A stretch of DNA of 55,710 bases, from NCBI GenBank assembly GCA_945787015.1, contig CALZGM010000023.1, positions 1 to 55,710 of the forward strand, read 5' to 3'. Each line of letters begins with the position of its first letter. Position 1 is the first letter of the stretch. This document shows positions 17,341 to 25,559 of the stretch, piece after piece. The notes beneath the pieces are model-generated. The model was given only the letters and a program-made list of their open reading frames with translations, did not search any database and was not told the DNA's origin. The stretch is from an uncultured Roseburia sp. (GTDB lineage Bacteria > Bacillota > Clostridia > Lachnospirales > Lachnospiraceae). A program made the position numbers and the translations under genes.

Positions 17341-18426
17341 TTATTTCATATCAAGAATCTTCTGGTATAAAGCTTTCTGCTCGTCTGTTGTAACGTTTGC
17401 ATCGATAACATCTTTTACAGCGTTCTGCCATGGTGTAACATCTGTTACTTCTACGATATTACATCCATCTGCCTTTAACTGATCTAATACTTCCTTCTCT
17501 GCACTTTCAGAAATCTGACGGTTGTATTCAGATGCATATTTACCTGCTTCAACTAAAACGTTCTGCTGGTCTGCTGTCAATTTATCCCAAGCTTCATCTG
17601 TGATGATAACCTGGATTGCACCAAGTGTATGTCCATCAAGAATCATGTTGTTTGCAACTTCCGGGAATGCATTTGATTTATAGTTTGCGATTGGCTGTTC
17701 AGCACCATCAACTACGCCTGTGCTTAATGCAGAATATAATTCACCGAAAGATACAACTGTTGGAGAAGCACCAAGACCTTCTACCATACCGTTCATAACA
17801 GGGTCGTTTGAAACACGGAGTTTCATGCCTTTTAAGTCTTCGATACCCTTAATTTCTTTTACAGTAAAGAAATGACGGAAACCTTCTTCACCATAGAACA
17901 AACCTCTCACGCCACTTCCGTTCTCGTGTGGCTCAAGTAAGAACTCTTCTGCTAAATCAGAAGTTGCAAAGTTCCAGAAATGTTCACGGCTGACAAATGT
18001 GTATGGAAGAGATAATAACATGGATTTCTGTCCGCCATAACTTGTTAATGCGAAAGCTGAAATACGGGACATATCAATGGTTCCGCCACCACCAAGCATG
18101 GTATCAAGTACGTCATTTTCAGACCCTAATACACCACTGTGCTGAATGTCGATGATAATGCTGCCGCCGGATAATTCTTCTACTTTCTCTTTGAAAGCAA
18201 CTGCTGTCTTTCCTACAATCGTATCAAGTGGGTTAACTTCTGCATATACAAGTGTAATTGCATCTGCAGGAGCCTCTGCCTTATTGTCGGCTGCCTCTGT
18301 CTGTTTCTGTGCCTCTGTTCCTGCTGCATTGCTGTCACCGCTTTCTGCAGGAGCCTTAAGGCCGCATGCTGTCATGGATACTACCATCGCTGCACATAAA
18401 AGTACGGATAAAATCTTTTTTTTCAT
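17341..18426 (-). CDS. dctP: TRAP transporter solute-binding lipoprotein (DctP family)
   Basis: A 361-residue secreted lipoprotein. The signal peptide ends in lipobox MTAC (Cys21), then an Ala/Glu/Asn-rich linker to about residue 52 and a DctP fold. The family motifs are EKVEELSGGSIIIDIQHSGVLG, KGMKLRVSNDPVMNGMVEGLGA (carboxylate-binding Arg) and ALSTGVVDGAEQP. It captures the substrate outside the membrane and delivers it to DctQM. It is the first gene of the operon dctP-dctQ-dctM-ycxB-like, with a regulated promoter upstream. Confidence 0.93.
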   Translation of the reverse strand: MKKKILSVLLCAAMVVSMTACGLKAPAESGDSNAAGTEAQKQTEAADNKAEAPADAITLVYAEVNPLDTIVGKTAVAFKEKVEELSGGSIIIDIQHSGVLGSENDVLDTMLGGGGTIDMSRISAFALTSYGGQKSMLLSLPYTFVSREHFWNFATSDLAEEFLLEPHENGSGVRGLFYGEEGFRHFFTVKEIKGIEDLKGMKLRVSNDPVMNGMVEGLGASPTVVSFGELYSALSTGVVDGAEQPIANYKSNAFPEVANNMILDGHTLGAIQVIITDEAWDKLTADQQNVLVEAGKYASEYNRQISESAEKEVLDQLKADGCNIVEVTDVTPWQNAVKDVIDANVTTDEQKALYQKILDMK

Positions 18427-18488
18427 TATGAAAAACCCTCCTTATAAAATATGTATCCCCGTCGTTTTCTTAACGACTTCATAATTTG

Positions 18489-18517
18489 ATTATAGTTCGT
18501 CATAATCACAAATAAAA
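18489..18517 (-). promoter_or_regulatory. dctP promoter
   Basis: Perfect -10 TATAAT at 18489-18494, a 17-bp spacer and a poor -35 TTTTAT at 18512-18517 (minus strand). A poor -35 beside activator-like repeats suggests positive control. Confidence 0.65.
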
Positions 18518-18549
18518 CCGTACATTTTTGAGATTAACCGTACATTTTT
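18517..18549 (-). promoter_or_regulatory. Two direct repeats upstream of the dctP promoter (probable response-regulator site)
   Basis: ACCGTACATTTTT occurs at 18517-18529 and again at 18537-18549, exactly 20 bp apart, that is two helical turns. The first copy abuts the -35 box. This geometry is typical of AraC/YesN-type activators. Confidence 0.7.
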
Positions 18550-18632
18550 AACATATGCATCTATTTTTACCCTATTCAGCTTGTATACATTGTATGATTT
18601 TTATAGCTTTTCTTGTTCCCGTTCTTACTTTT

Positions 18633-20933
18633 TTACAATAAGTTACTGTCTGTCAATGCCTTATAGTAGGTTACCATCGGCACAAACATTTGTGCAAAAC
18701 GTTTTGTTCCGGTATTACCCACCAATACCGTATCTTCCACCATTCGTTTGCCACCGCCGACACCGTTTAGTGAACCTTTGACATTTACTTCAAAGGTTCG
18801 TCTGCCTGCTTTTAAATAAGTTTCATCAGCGGTCAGTTCATAGGCAATCGCCAATGCCTCTAAGACCAGTGGATTATTTCCCACCTTATTTAAACTGGGC
18901 AGTTCCTTATAATAGAAAGAACCGTTCTCCAGCATACAGTTATGAAGCATATCATCTACCGCACTTACTATCATTTCTTTTATATCCTCACGCGGAAATT
19001 CACGGTAATATCTCATTAAGCTTCCGACTGCCACGGAAATCATAAACGGCACGCGGATGACCACATTATCCAGATAAGGTGCCAACCAGCCGCCATAGCG
19101 GTCCGCCCATTCTTTAAACTGTCCTACAATCCATTCAGATTTTTTATTCCATTTTTCATCAAAGGTTTCCCGATATAGCGCAGTCAATGTACGAAGTGCC
19201 CATCCGGTCTCTCTTGCATTTAAGCCGCCTGTTTCCTGATACAGCGGCGTATCTAAAAGGCGCAGGATATTTTCTCCGATTCCAATTGCCGTATCATAAA
19301 AACGGTTATCTCCTGTCAGATGATAACAGTCCAGAATTCCTTCCACCCATTCATGGCTGCAGGCCATCTCGCCAAAGCAATGTCCGGCTGTATGTTCCCA
19401 CTGTCCGCCAAGCAGCAGTTCGTCCTTACTGTAATGGCAGACATCCACATTCATCTGATGCGTTCCTGCTACCATACAGTAATCTGCAAATCTTCTGGCA
19501 CCTGTTCGTACAAACTGTATCATGCAGGCATGAGGAAAATCATACTCATTATTCGTCCACACCAGCTTGCCGCCTCCGCGCCCCTGCGCTGTATAATTCG
19601 GATCCGGCGCATCGCCCCAGTTCATCATGCCATAACTTCTAATATGGTTATCTGCCGCCATCATAAGCGCACATTCCACATCATCATCTTGTTTTTCTTT
19701 TTTCACAAAGATGTCCGGATACAGACCGGAACGCTCATAAACCTCTGCCTCTAAGATCGGTCTATCCGGCATCTGATACAGGATGCTCTGATGATTGATT
19801 TCCTGTAAATCCATCTCTTTTCTGTGAAAATACAGCTGAAACTGCTGCGCTACCGCCATCCCCGACTGCATCACGATTGGCGTGCTTCCTTCCGGAATCA
19901 GTTTTATGACAATTCCTTCTATTCCTACTGCTACCGCCTTTGGGAAATTCTGATGTGCCTGATACACCGTCGCGCAAATACCGCCTGCCTCCGTGGTCCA
20001 GTCTGCAAAAAAGGTTCCGTACAGCACTTCCGCAAAATGTTCATTACTTTGATTGATCAGGGATTCTGCCGTAATCTCTTTTTCAACGGTTTCTCCGTCT
20101 TCGCTGATAAGGAAGTCCGTTTTGTAGTTTGAAGATGCCACGCAGCTGCGGACTTTTACAGGTGCCGGATTGTCTTCGTAATCCTCTGCTGCCTCGGCTT
20201 CTTTCAGCATATTTCTGAAAGCAAATTCGTAAGCAGTCAGATTTTGCTGCTCGTCTGTTGCGTTGATTAGACGCACCTCGATATCCGCATTCGCGCCGCC
20301 TGCAAAGGCAGTAATTCGCAGTTCACAAAGCATTCCTTCTTCTGGGGTTTCCGACTCCTCTGCTTTCGCCGGTATCTCAGTCGGAAGCATTCTTCCCTTG
20401 TTGGAAAGAATCGCGCAGACCGGTCCATCCTCTATCACTTCCCACTTACCATACTGCATGGTAAGCATCTGCTCCGATCCAGTCAGTTTTAGTGTCGGTC
20501 CAACAAATTGTTTTTTTGTATAATCCGCCCCGAATGCTTTTAATTCTTCAAATAAATATTCGGTATTGTTCCGTAATGTAAAACGGATTACCCCCGTTGA
20601 CACCTCAAATCCATGTTTTGTTTTTTCACAGGCAAGATTTGGCACAACCGTGTTTGCAAAGACGGGATAATCTGCCTCCCCATGCAGGTCACAGGCAACT
20701 GTTGTCCCCTGATTCGCCGGAATATCCGCCAAAAAACGCAAAAACAGGTATCGGATGGAGCCATCTTGATAACGTGACAGTACCTGTGGCTGAACCAACA
20801 GCATTTTGTGTCCCTGATATAATCGTATTTTGTCTGTATCGAACAATTCCCCTTTTGGGAGCGGTATGGATACGTAAGCCGGTTGTTCCATCCGGTCTCT
20901 GTTATATAGTTTTTCAAAATGAAGTGTCAGCAT
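18633..20933 (-). CDS. YetA/PcRGLX-like exo-rhamnogalacturonan lyase (PL26-like)
   Basis: A 766-residue protein without a signal peptide. The N-terminal 90 residues (IPLPKGELFDTDKIRLYQG, RYQDGSIRYLFLRF) look like the RIFT-barrel domain of PcRGLX/YetA. A beta-sandwich region follows (about 90-390), then a C-terminal alpha/alpha-toroid (about 430-760) with HEWVEGILDCYHLTGDNRFY and similar helical repeats. PL26 enzymes release unsaturated galacturonosyl-rhamnose from rhamnogalacturonan I by beta-elimination. The catalytic residues were not assigned. It lies upstream of the TRAP operon on the same strand, 206 nt away, and CAAGGAGG precedes the ATG. Family assignment is from memory of the domain pattern. 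Confidence 0.75.
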   Translation of the reverse strand: MLTLHFEKLYNRDRMEQPAYVSIPLPKGELFDTDKIRLYQGHKMLLVQPQVLSRYQDGSIRYLFLRFLADIPANQGTTVACDLHGEADYPVFANTVVPNLACEKTKHGFEVSTGVIRFTLRNNTEYLFEELKAFGADYTKKQFVGPTLKLTGSEQMLTMQYGKWEVIEDGPVCAILSNKGRMLPTEIPAKAEESETPEEGMLCELRITAFAGGANADIEVRLINATDEQQNLTAYEFAFRNMLKEAEAAEDYEDNPAPVKVRSCVASSNYKTDFLISEDGETVEKEITAESLINQSNEHFAEVLYGTFFADWTTEAGGICATVYQAHQNFPKAVAVGIEGIVIKLIPEGSTPIVMQSGMAVAQQFQLYFHRKEMDLQEINHQSILYQMPDRPILEAEVYERSGLYPDIFVKKEKQDDDVECALMMAADNHIRSYGMMNWGDAPDPNYTAQGRGGGKLVWTNNEYDFPHACMIQFVRTGARRFADYCMVAGTHQMNVDVCHYSKDELLLGGQWEHTAGHCFGEMACSHEWVEGILDCYHLTGDNRFYDTAIGIGENILRLLDTPLYQETGGLNARETGWALRTLTALYRETFDEKWNKKSEWIVGQFKEWADRYGGWLAPYLDNVVIRVPFMISVAVGSLMRYYREFPREDIKEMIVSAVDDMLHNCMLENGSFYYKELPSLNKVGNNPLVLEALAIAYELTADETYLKAGRRTFEVNVKGSLNGVGGGKRMVEDTVLVGNTGTKRFAQMFVPMVTYYKALTDSNLL

Positions 20934-20980
20934 GGTTTCCTCCTTGCAAGTGCAATCTTCTTATTTCCAAGGTAACACAC
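20927..20980 (-). CDS. Possible 17-codon leader ORF before the YetA-like gene
   Basis: GTG at 20980 follows GAAGGAG with a 5-nt spacer and encodes MCYLGNKKIALARRKPC. Its TGA stop lies just inside the lyase gene, one base past its ATG (ATGCTGA). This could couple translation, but a 17-codon frame with a ribosome site can arise by chance. Confidence 0.3.
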   Translation of the reverse strand: MCYLGNKKIALARRKPC

Positions 20981-21016
20981 TTAGTCTCCTTCTTTCAATT
21001 CTTTTTTACAGCACAA

Positions 21017-21046
21017 AAGGCACCGCCATTTTGCTGACGATGCCTT
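21017..21046 (-). terminator. Terminator of the M56 peptidase gene
   Basis: Minus strand AAGGCATCGTC pairs with GGCGGTGCCTT (three G-T pairs) over an 8-nt loop, followed by TTTTG, 13 nt after the stop codon. Confidence 0.7.
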
Positions 21047-21058
21047 ACTAAGCACATT

Positions 21059-23653
21059 TTATTCCCCTACAAGTTCCCCAAAAACTTTCAAGTACGCTTC
21101 TCTTTTTCCATCCTTAGTCACTACAACTGCTAAATCTTGTAAAAGTCCGCTTCCGCTCTCAAGGTGAATCCATCTATGCTCGCCAACCTGCACGCAGTTT
21201 ATAGTTTGAAATACCGTCGGGTCCCAGCCAAGCTGTTTTTCTTTTTCGCCAAAGTCGTTAAAAAGTTCAATTCCTTCTATATTGTATTCCTGCTTTGTCA
21301 GCGTCGCCGTTGTAAGGTCATACACATACATTTCCTTTTCCTGCAATGGATGGAGGTAGATCGTTTTTCCTGCACCATCAACCAACACCTCGCAATAGTT
21401 ATCTCCCTGCGTATAGTTACAGCCAATCAGTTCGAGCGCAACAGAGTCCAGCATCTTTTGTCCAATCCAGTCATAAATAAATAATCCCAAATAATTATGA
21501 AATACCACAATGTTCTCATCGGCATAATCTAAACTAGTCTCTGTAGCATCTATGGCTATGTCACTCTCTTCGTCATCAGCCTCGTAATAAGGAATTGCCG
21601 GATGCCCATATGAAATGGTTCTCACTTTCCGGTTCTTCCAGCTCGGGATTCCTTCCATGCTCTCTTCTATTTCAGTCCTTATATTTTCCGCAGTATATCT
21701 TTTGCTGTCATTTGCCGGCCCAACCCGTAGCACCCCATCCTGCGTGCTTAGCAAAAGCTTTGCGTCTGCAAGGTAGCTTTCCATCTTATACGCCCAAGCA
21801 AAAAACGCTTTCTCATCAAACGTTCCCGCTTCATAAGTATAGCTCATCTCGTCTGCTACAACTGCCGCGCTCTTTGGTCCTGCCAAATCTTCAAAATAAT
21901 AAACCATATAACTAAGGTTTCCGAAACCTTCGCGTATTTCGAAATCCAAATCAAATAAATAGTCCTTTTCTTCACCCTCCAGCAGATAAATATTGACCCA
22001 GCCAACACGGGAGGTATGTGCCTCAATACTGTATGGTTCATTCGCATCTTTGCTTTTTACTAATACCATACCACTGTCCCCATCTCCGGTGTTCCCGGTA
22101 TATACTTCCAGCACCTCATCAGTCAGCCCATTTTTATCTTCTGTGTGGTTTACATTTGCCTCATAGGAGTTCGCCAGGGTAAAATACTTATCCACACTAT
22201 ACGTTTCATAAAGACTATGGTCACGATACACCTTTGTTATTGATACCGCCATGTTATCTCCAAAATCCGTTTTCTCCGATTCCAAAACCGGAGCCTCCTC
22301 TGCTTCCGTTATGCTCTGTATCTGCCTGTTGATAAACTCCAATAGCTCCTCCGAATCCACAACGCGGTAAGAATAGCTCGGTTTCACGCCATCGTCATAC
22401 CACACTTCTGTCGCGTCCGCATCAAAGCAGAAGCAATCTGATTCTCCAATTCGAATCATTAATTCTGACGGGCGGTCTTCGGCACGGCTTTTCGAAATCG
22501 GATTTCGCTCAACCTTTACGTTTTCGAGAAAATCAATGAAAATCTCTCCATACGCCTCAGGAAATACGACAAACTTTGTTTCCAGTCCTTCCCCATGTAA
22601 AAGCGCCACTTCTACATTCCGATTTGCCGGGAATGCCACCTGTTCCACATCCCCGCTTCCTAAAGTTGTAACTGCATAGGTTTTTCCCAAAAAACCGGCA
22701 GCTACTACAACAATCAGCACAAGTGCCAGAGCAGTTACTCCCCAGACTGCTTTTTTATACTTCAAAATATTTTGAATTCTTCCCTTGGTGTTTCCCTCGC
22801 CAAAAGCCAATGGTGCATGAAAAAGCATCCCTTTGGGCGCTGATAGCTGCAGCAAGGCATTTGCATATTCAACTTTACTTTCCATGCCAAGCCTTGCCAC
22901 CGTTTCTTCATCGCAAGTCATCTCCATGTCCGTATTTAAAAACGTGAAAGCCACCCATGCAAGCGGATTAAACCAATGAATACAGGTAATTGTCAGTGCT
23001 GCCAGCTTCTTTAGTGGGTCGTGGCGTTTGATGTGCGTCGTTTCATGCGCAATCACGTAGGAAGCATGCTCTTTTTTCATATTGGACGGCAGATAAATCG
23101 CCGGCTTTATAAATCCCATTACAAATGCCGTCTCAATATCATCCGCATAATAGATATTTTCCTCCATCCATATGCTGCACAAAATCCGTTTTTTCAGCTT
23201 TCGATAAGAATAAATACTGTATCCGGTCAGCAGCAGCACTCCAAACAACCAGACCAGAAAAAGGCTTATGTACAAAAATTCAGATACCGCCATACTGTCA
23301 AGCGTTCCTGTCACGTTTTGACCAGTCATCACCTCTTCTGATATCACCTGCTGCGCCGGATTCATCATTTCCACAGAGAACTGTGTTGCTGGATCTACAT
23401 GCAGTAACATTTCTGTCTGCTCTGCTACATGCGACACTCCGCTAAACACCTTATCATCGCTTCCCCAGAAGCTGAAAGGCAGGCTGATTTTCCATGGGCA
23501 AATCATGCAGATATATGGCACCATCCACAAAAGCATGACATATTTCTTAGGAACATGTAATTTTGCAAACAGGTATCGTAAAAAGAGAACCACTGCAATT
23601 ACCACTGCTGCCTGAATGCTCATTGTTCCCAGACGAATCAAAAAAGCTTCCAT
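21059..23653 (-). CDS. BlaR1/MecR1-type M56 membrane metallopeptidase with a non-penicillin sensor region
   Basis: The protein has 864 residues. The N-terminal 300 residues have four transmembrane helices and a zinc protease site HETTH (about residue 204) with a downstream ETVARLG Glu, as in BlaR1. The last helix lies near 305-325. The remaining 540 residues are extracytoplasmic and do not contain the SxxK, SxN or KTG motifs of penicillin-binding sensors. A segment near 345-440 and a WD/six-bladed-like tail (IVVFHNYLGLFIYDWIGQKML, IYLHPLQEKEMYVYDL) are seen instead. It should sense an unknown extracellular cue and trigger cleavage of the BlaI-type repressor encoded 12 nt upstream. It is not evidence of beta-lactam resistance. 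Confidence 0.88.
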   Translation of the reverse strand: MEAFLIRLGTMSIQAAVVIAVVLFLRYLFAKLHVPKKYVMLLWMVPYICMICPWKISLPFSFWGSDDKVFSGVSHVAEQTEMLLHVDPATQFSVEMMNPAQQVISEEVMTGQNVTGTLDSMAVSEFLYISLFLVWLFGVLLLTGYSIYSYRKLKKRILCSIWMEENIYYADDIETAFVMGFIKPAIYLPSNMKKEHASYVIAHETTHIKRHDPLKKLAALTITCIHWFNPLAWVAFTFLNTDMEMTCDEETVARLGMESKVEYANALLQLSAPKGMLFHAPLAFGEGNTKGRIQNILKYKKAVWGVTALALVLIVVVAAGFLGKTYAVTTLGSGDVEQVAFPANRNVEVALLHGEGLETKFVVFPEAYGEIFIDFLENVKVERNPISKSRAEDRPSELMIRIGESDCFCFDADATEVWYDDGVKPSYSYRVVDSEELLEFINRQIQSITEAEEAPVLESEKTDFGDNMAVSITKVYRDHSLYETYSVDKYFTLANSYEANVNHTEDKNGLTDEVLEVYTGNTGDGDSGMVLVKSKDANEPYSIEAHTSRVGWVNIYLLEGEEKDYLFDLDFEIREGFGNLSYMVYYFEDLAGPKSAAVVADEMSYTYEAGTFDEKAFFAWAYKMESYLADAKLLLSTQDGVLRVGPANDSKRYTAENIRTEIEESMEGIPSWKNRKVRTISYGHPAIPYYEADDEESDIAIDATETSLDYADENIVVFHNYLGLFIYDWIGQKMLDSVALELIGCNYTQGDNYCEVLVDGAGKTIYLHPLQEKEMYVYDLTTATLTKQEYNIEGIELFNDFGEKEKQLGWDPTVFQTINCVQVGEHRWIHLESGSGLLQDLAVVVTKDGKREAYLKVFGELVGE

Positions 23654-23665
23654 ATTCTTCTCCCT

Positions 23666-24022
23666 CTACCTGCTCTCATCAATAATCCGCTGTAATTCCA
23701 CGATTTCTTTCCTCGTCAGCTTTCTTCCCGAAGTAAACGCAGTAATAAATCCCGGAAGGGAGCCTGCGAAATTGTCTTCTATAAACTGCTCACTCTGCTT
23801 CGCAAGGAACTCCTGTTTCGATACCAGAGAGGTGACAATTCCACCCACGTTTTGAAACAGTTCCCGGTCACATAAGCGTTTTAGAATGGTATAGGTGGTA
23901 GACTTCTTCCAACTTAATTCTTTTTCACTTAACTTTGCCAGTTCCCCTGATGCAATGGGTTCGTTCTCCCAGATGAGCGTTGCGAAACGCATTTCCACTT
24001 CTCCTAATTTATATTCAGCCAT
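23666..24022 (-). CDS. BlaI/MecI/CopY-family repressor
   Basis: A 118-residue winged-helix repressor of typical length. It has LGEVEMRFATLIWENEPIASGEL, LSWKKSTTYTILKRLCDRELF (recognition helix and wing) and a C-terminal dimerisation helix. It binds palindromic operators as a dimer and is inactivated by proteolysis started by the M56 protease encoded next to it. Two identical-type dyads overlap and follow its own promoter, so it represses its own operon. AGGGG precedes the ATG. Confidence 0.92.
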   Translation of the reverse strand: MAEYKLGEVEMRFATLIWENEPIASGELAKLSEKELSWKKSTTYTILKRLCDRELFQNVGGIVTSLVSKQEFLAKQSEQFIEDNFAGSLPGFITAFTSGRKLTRKEIVELQRIIDESR

Positions 24023-24039
24023 CTTTATTCCCCTCTCAT

Positions 24040-24095
24040 TCTACTAATAGTAGACTCTATGATTTCATTCTACTATTAGTAGACCTTCCTGTCAA
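24040..24095 (-). promoter_or_regulatory. blaI-type promoter with two operators
   Basis: TTGACA (24090-24095), 17-bp spacer and TAGAAT (24067-24072) form the promoter. Operator TCTACTATTAGTAGA (24069-24083) overlaps the -10 and spacer; operator TCTACTAATAGTAGA (24040-24054) lies downstream. Centres are 29 bp apart, so the two dimers sit on nearly the same face of the helix. Confidence 0.85.
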
Positions 24096-24096
24096 G

Positions 24097-24130
24097 AAAA
24101 AGAGCCGGATTTTTTCAATTTCCGACTCTT
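24097..24130 (-). terminator. Terminator of the Rpn-like gene
   Basis: Minus strand AAGAGTCGGA pairs with TCCGGCTCTT (one mismatch) and is followed by TTTTTCTTG. It ends just upstream of the BlaI promoter. Confidence 0.75.
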
Positions 24131-24152
24131 CTTACTGCTAAAATATCAATCA

Positions 24153-25163
24153 TTATAAATATTTTTTAGCTTCTGTTTCTGTTAATGAGAAATTCTCCAT
24201 AAGTTTTTCTACAATAAATTCTTTACTCTTACCCAACTCCTTTAATGTTTTTACAAGGACAATTTTCCCTTTTTCCATGCCTTCTTTCATGCCTTCTTTC
24301 ATGCCTTCTTTCATGCCTTCTTTCATGCCTTTTTCCAATCCCTCTTTGATGGCATCTTCTATGACAATGTCACTAAGATTACACATATCTCCAATCCTCC
24401 TTTCCAATTCAACTGTCATTTTTATTCCATACTTTTCAATCAATTTTTGTTTTTTCGTAACGTGATCTTCTTTAGAAAGCAAATCCTCCAACATAGATAT
24501 CAGCTTATTTTTAGACTCTTCTATGTTCTCGGCTTTTCGAATGCATATGATTACTCCTCTCATTTTATCCAAAAAAGGATATTCCTGCTTTTCTCCAAAT
24601 ATAGCTTTTTGTGAAAATAAAAACTCTTGAATAGAATCCTTTTTATTCGCGCCATCCATGCAGATCCATATACTATAGACCTTCTTTATATTATCATAAT
24701 CGCTATTAAAAAATTCTACATCTTTCTGGGAAGAAATCATTCTGGATAAGTAATAAACAATTCTATTTTCAAGGTGATATCCTAGTTTACTTGAATTTGT
24801 ACTTTTCTGTGCCTCTACATTAATAAGGATTTTTATTGTTCTTCCGCTATAATATACCGGAAAGCGAATGTCAAAATAAACCGTTCCTTCATTTAACACG
24901 GTGTCTTCTGTAACAGTACCTTTAATTTTTCCCAAATTAGTCAAACCCGGTGCCACAGGAACTTTTCCGATTTCAATTTGTTCTTTATCTATGCACAAAA
25001 TAATTTCATCAATGCTTAGTTCCTTTAATTCTTCTACAGAATACTTTAAAATTCTGGCTAATATCTGTACGTCAGCCAGAACTTCTTTCACATACGCATC
25101 ATATCTGATTTTATCAGGAACAATCGCATCAAGAGCTGTTGCTATATGCGTCTTTTTATTCAT
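24153..25163 (-). CDS. Rpn/PD-(D/E)XK nuclease family transposase-like protein with C-terminal tandem repeat
   Basis: A 336-residue protein resembling the Rpn (recombination-promoting nuclease) family. The segment VYFDIRFPVYYSGRTIKILINVEAQ carries the D...E-x-Q core of a PD-(D/E)XK nuclease, followed by RIVYYLSRMISSQ. The tail holds GMKE repeats, the usual low-complexity end of this family. Rpn proteins are cytoplasmic DNases linked to recombination and, in recent work, to phage defence. The start at 25163 is preferred (GAAAGAG upstream) over 16 codons further out. No terminal inverted repeats are seen, so it does not look like an intact insertion sequence. Confidence 0.75.
   Translation of the reverse strand: MNKKTHIATALDAIVPDKIRYDAYVKEVLADVQILARILKYSVEELKELSIDEIILCIDKEQIEIGKVPVAPGLTNLGKIKGTVTEDTVLNEGTVYFDIRFPVYYSGRTIKILINVEAQKSTNSSKLGYHLENRIVYYLSRMISSQKDVEFFNSDYDNIKKVYSIWICMDGANKKDSIQEFLFSQKAIFGEKQEYPFLDKMRGVIICIRKAENIEESKNKLISMLEDLLSKEDHVTKKQKLIEKYGIKMTVELERRIGDMCNLSDIVIEDAIKEGLEKGMKEGMKEGMKEGMKEGMEKGKIVLVKTLKELGKSKEFIVEKLMENFSLTETEAKKYL
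24276..24332 (-). repeat. 12-bp tandem repeat inside the Rpn-like gene
   Basis: Four perfect copies of CATGCCTTCTTT (plus-strand text) fill 24276-24323, with a partial fifth. Each encodes Lys-Glu-Gly-Met, and the unit length keeps the frame. Copy number can change by slippage. Confidence 0.9.
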
Positions 25164-25390
25164 TTGTTTCACTCTTTCTTTGATTATAATTGTAAAAACT
25201 TCAAATGTCAAAAACCTACCTATATTTATTACCTCTTATTTTTACAAAATAAACTTGAGAAAATTATGACGAAATGTCAGATTAGTCCAAGTTGATGCCC
25301 TATCCGGGCAATAGAATTCTATTTATGATAAATCTATGGGAACTTTATTTTACAATTTGCTCTGAATAATGTCAATTACAGAATTTAAAA

Positions 25391-25512
25391 AGAATGTGCT
25401 GCAGCACATTCTCGCGCCAAGCGCGGTCGCATCTGCGACATTTTCCTATCGCGCGAGTGCGCATCCTCGCGGAGCGTTTTTACTCTATGGAAACGAAGTT
25501 TCCTATAGAGCA
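25391..25512. repeat. GC-rich chain of hairpins in a 396-bp gene-free stretch
   Basis: The stretch 25164-25559 holds no gene. It opens with a perfect 22-bp palindrome (AGAATGTGCTG and its reverse complement, 25391-25412). Then come hairpins CGCGC-CAA-GCGCG, GTCGCA-TC-TGCGAC, CGCGAG/CTCGCG around an 8-nt loop, and CTCTATGGAAAC/GTTTCCTATAGAG. Base composition is far richer in G+C than the flanks. It looks like a dispersed palindromic element or structured RNA; no second copy is in this window. Confidence 0.6.
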
Positions 25513-25545
25513 AAAAAAGCTATCCATTTTTTGGATAGCCTTTTT
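25512..25545. terminator. Bidirectional terminator after the first MATE gene
   Basis: Stem GCTATCC / GGATAGC around a 7-nt T-rich loop, with seven A before and CTTTTT after, so T-tracts follow on both strands. It terminates the minus-strand MATE gene. Confidence 0.8.
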
Positions 25546-25559
25546 CCATTCTCACTATT

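Noticed and set aside
21059-23653. Beta-lactam resistance sensor
   Set aside because: The protein lacks the SxxK, SxN and KTG motifs of the penicillin-binding domain, and no beta-lactamase or PBP2a gene is nearby.
24276-24332. CRISPR-like short repeats
   Set aside because: The repeats are head-to-tail 12-mers without spacers and lie in frame inside a protein-coding gene.
25391-25512. Rho-independent terminator array or riboswitch
   Set aside because: The stems lack T-tracts, are followed by a separate clear terminator, and match no riboswitch family I know.
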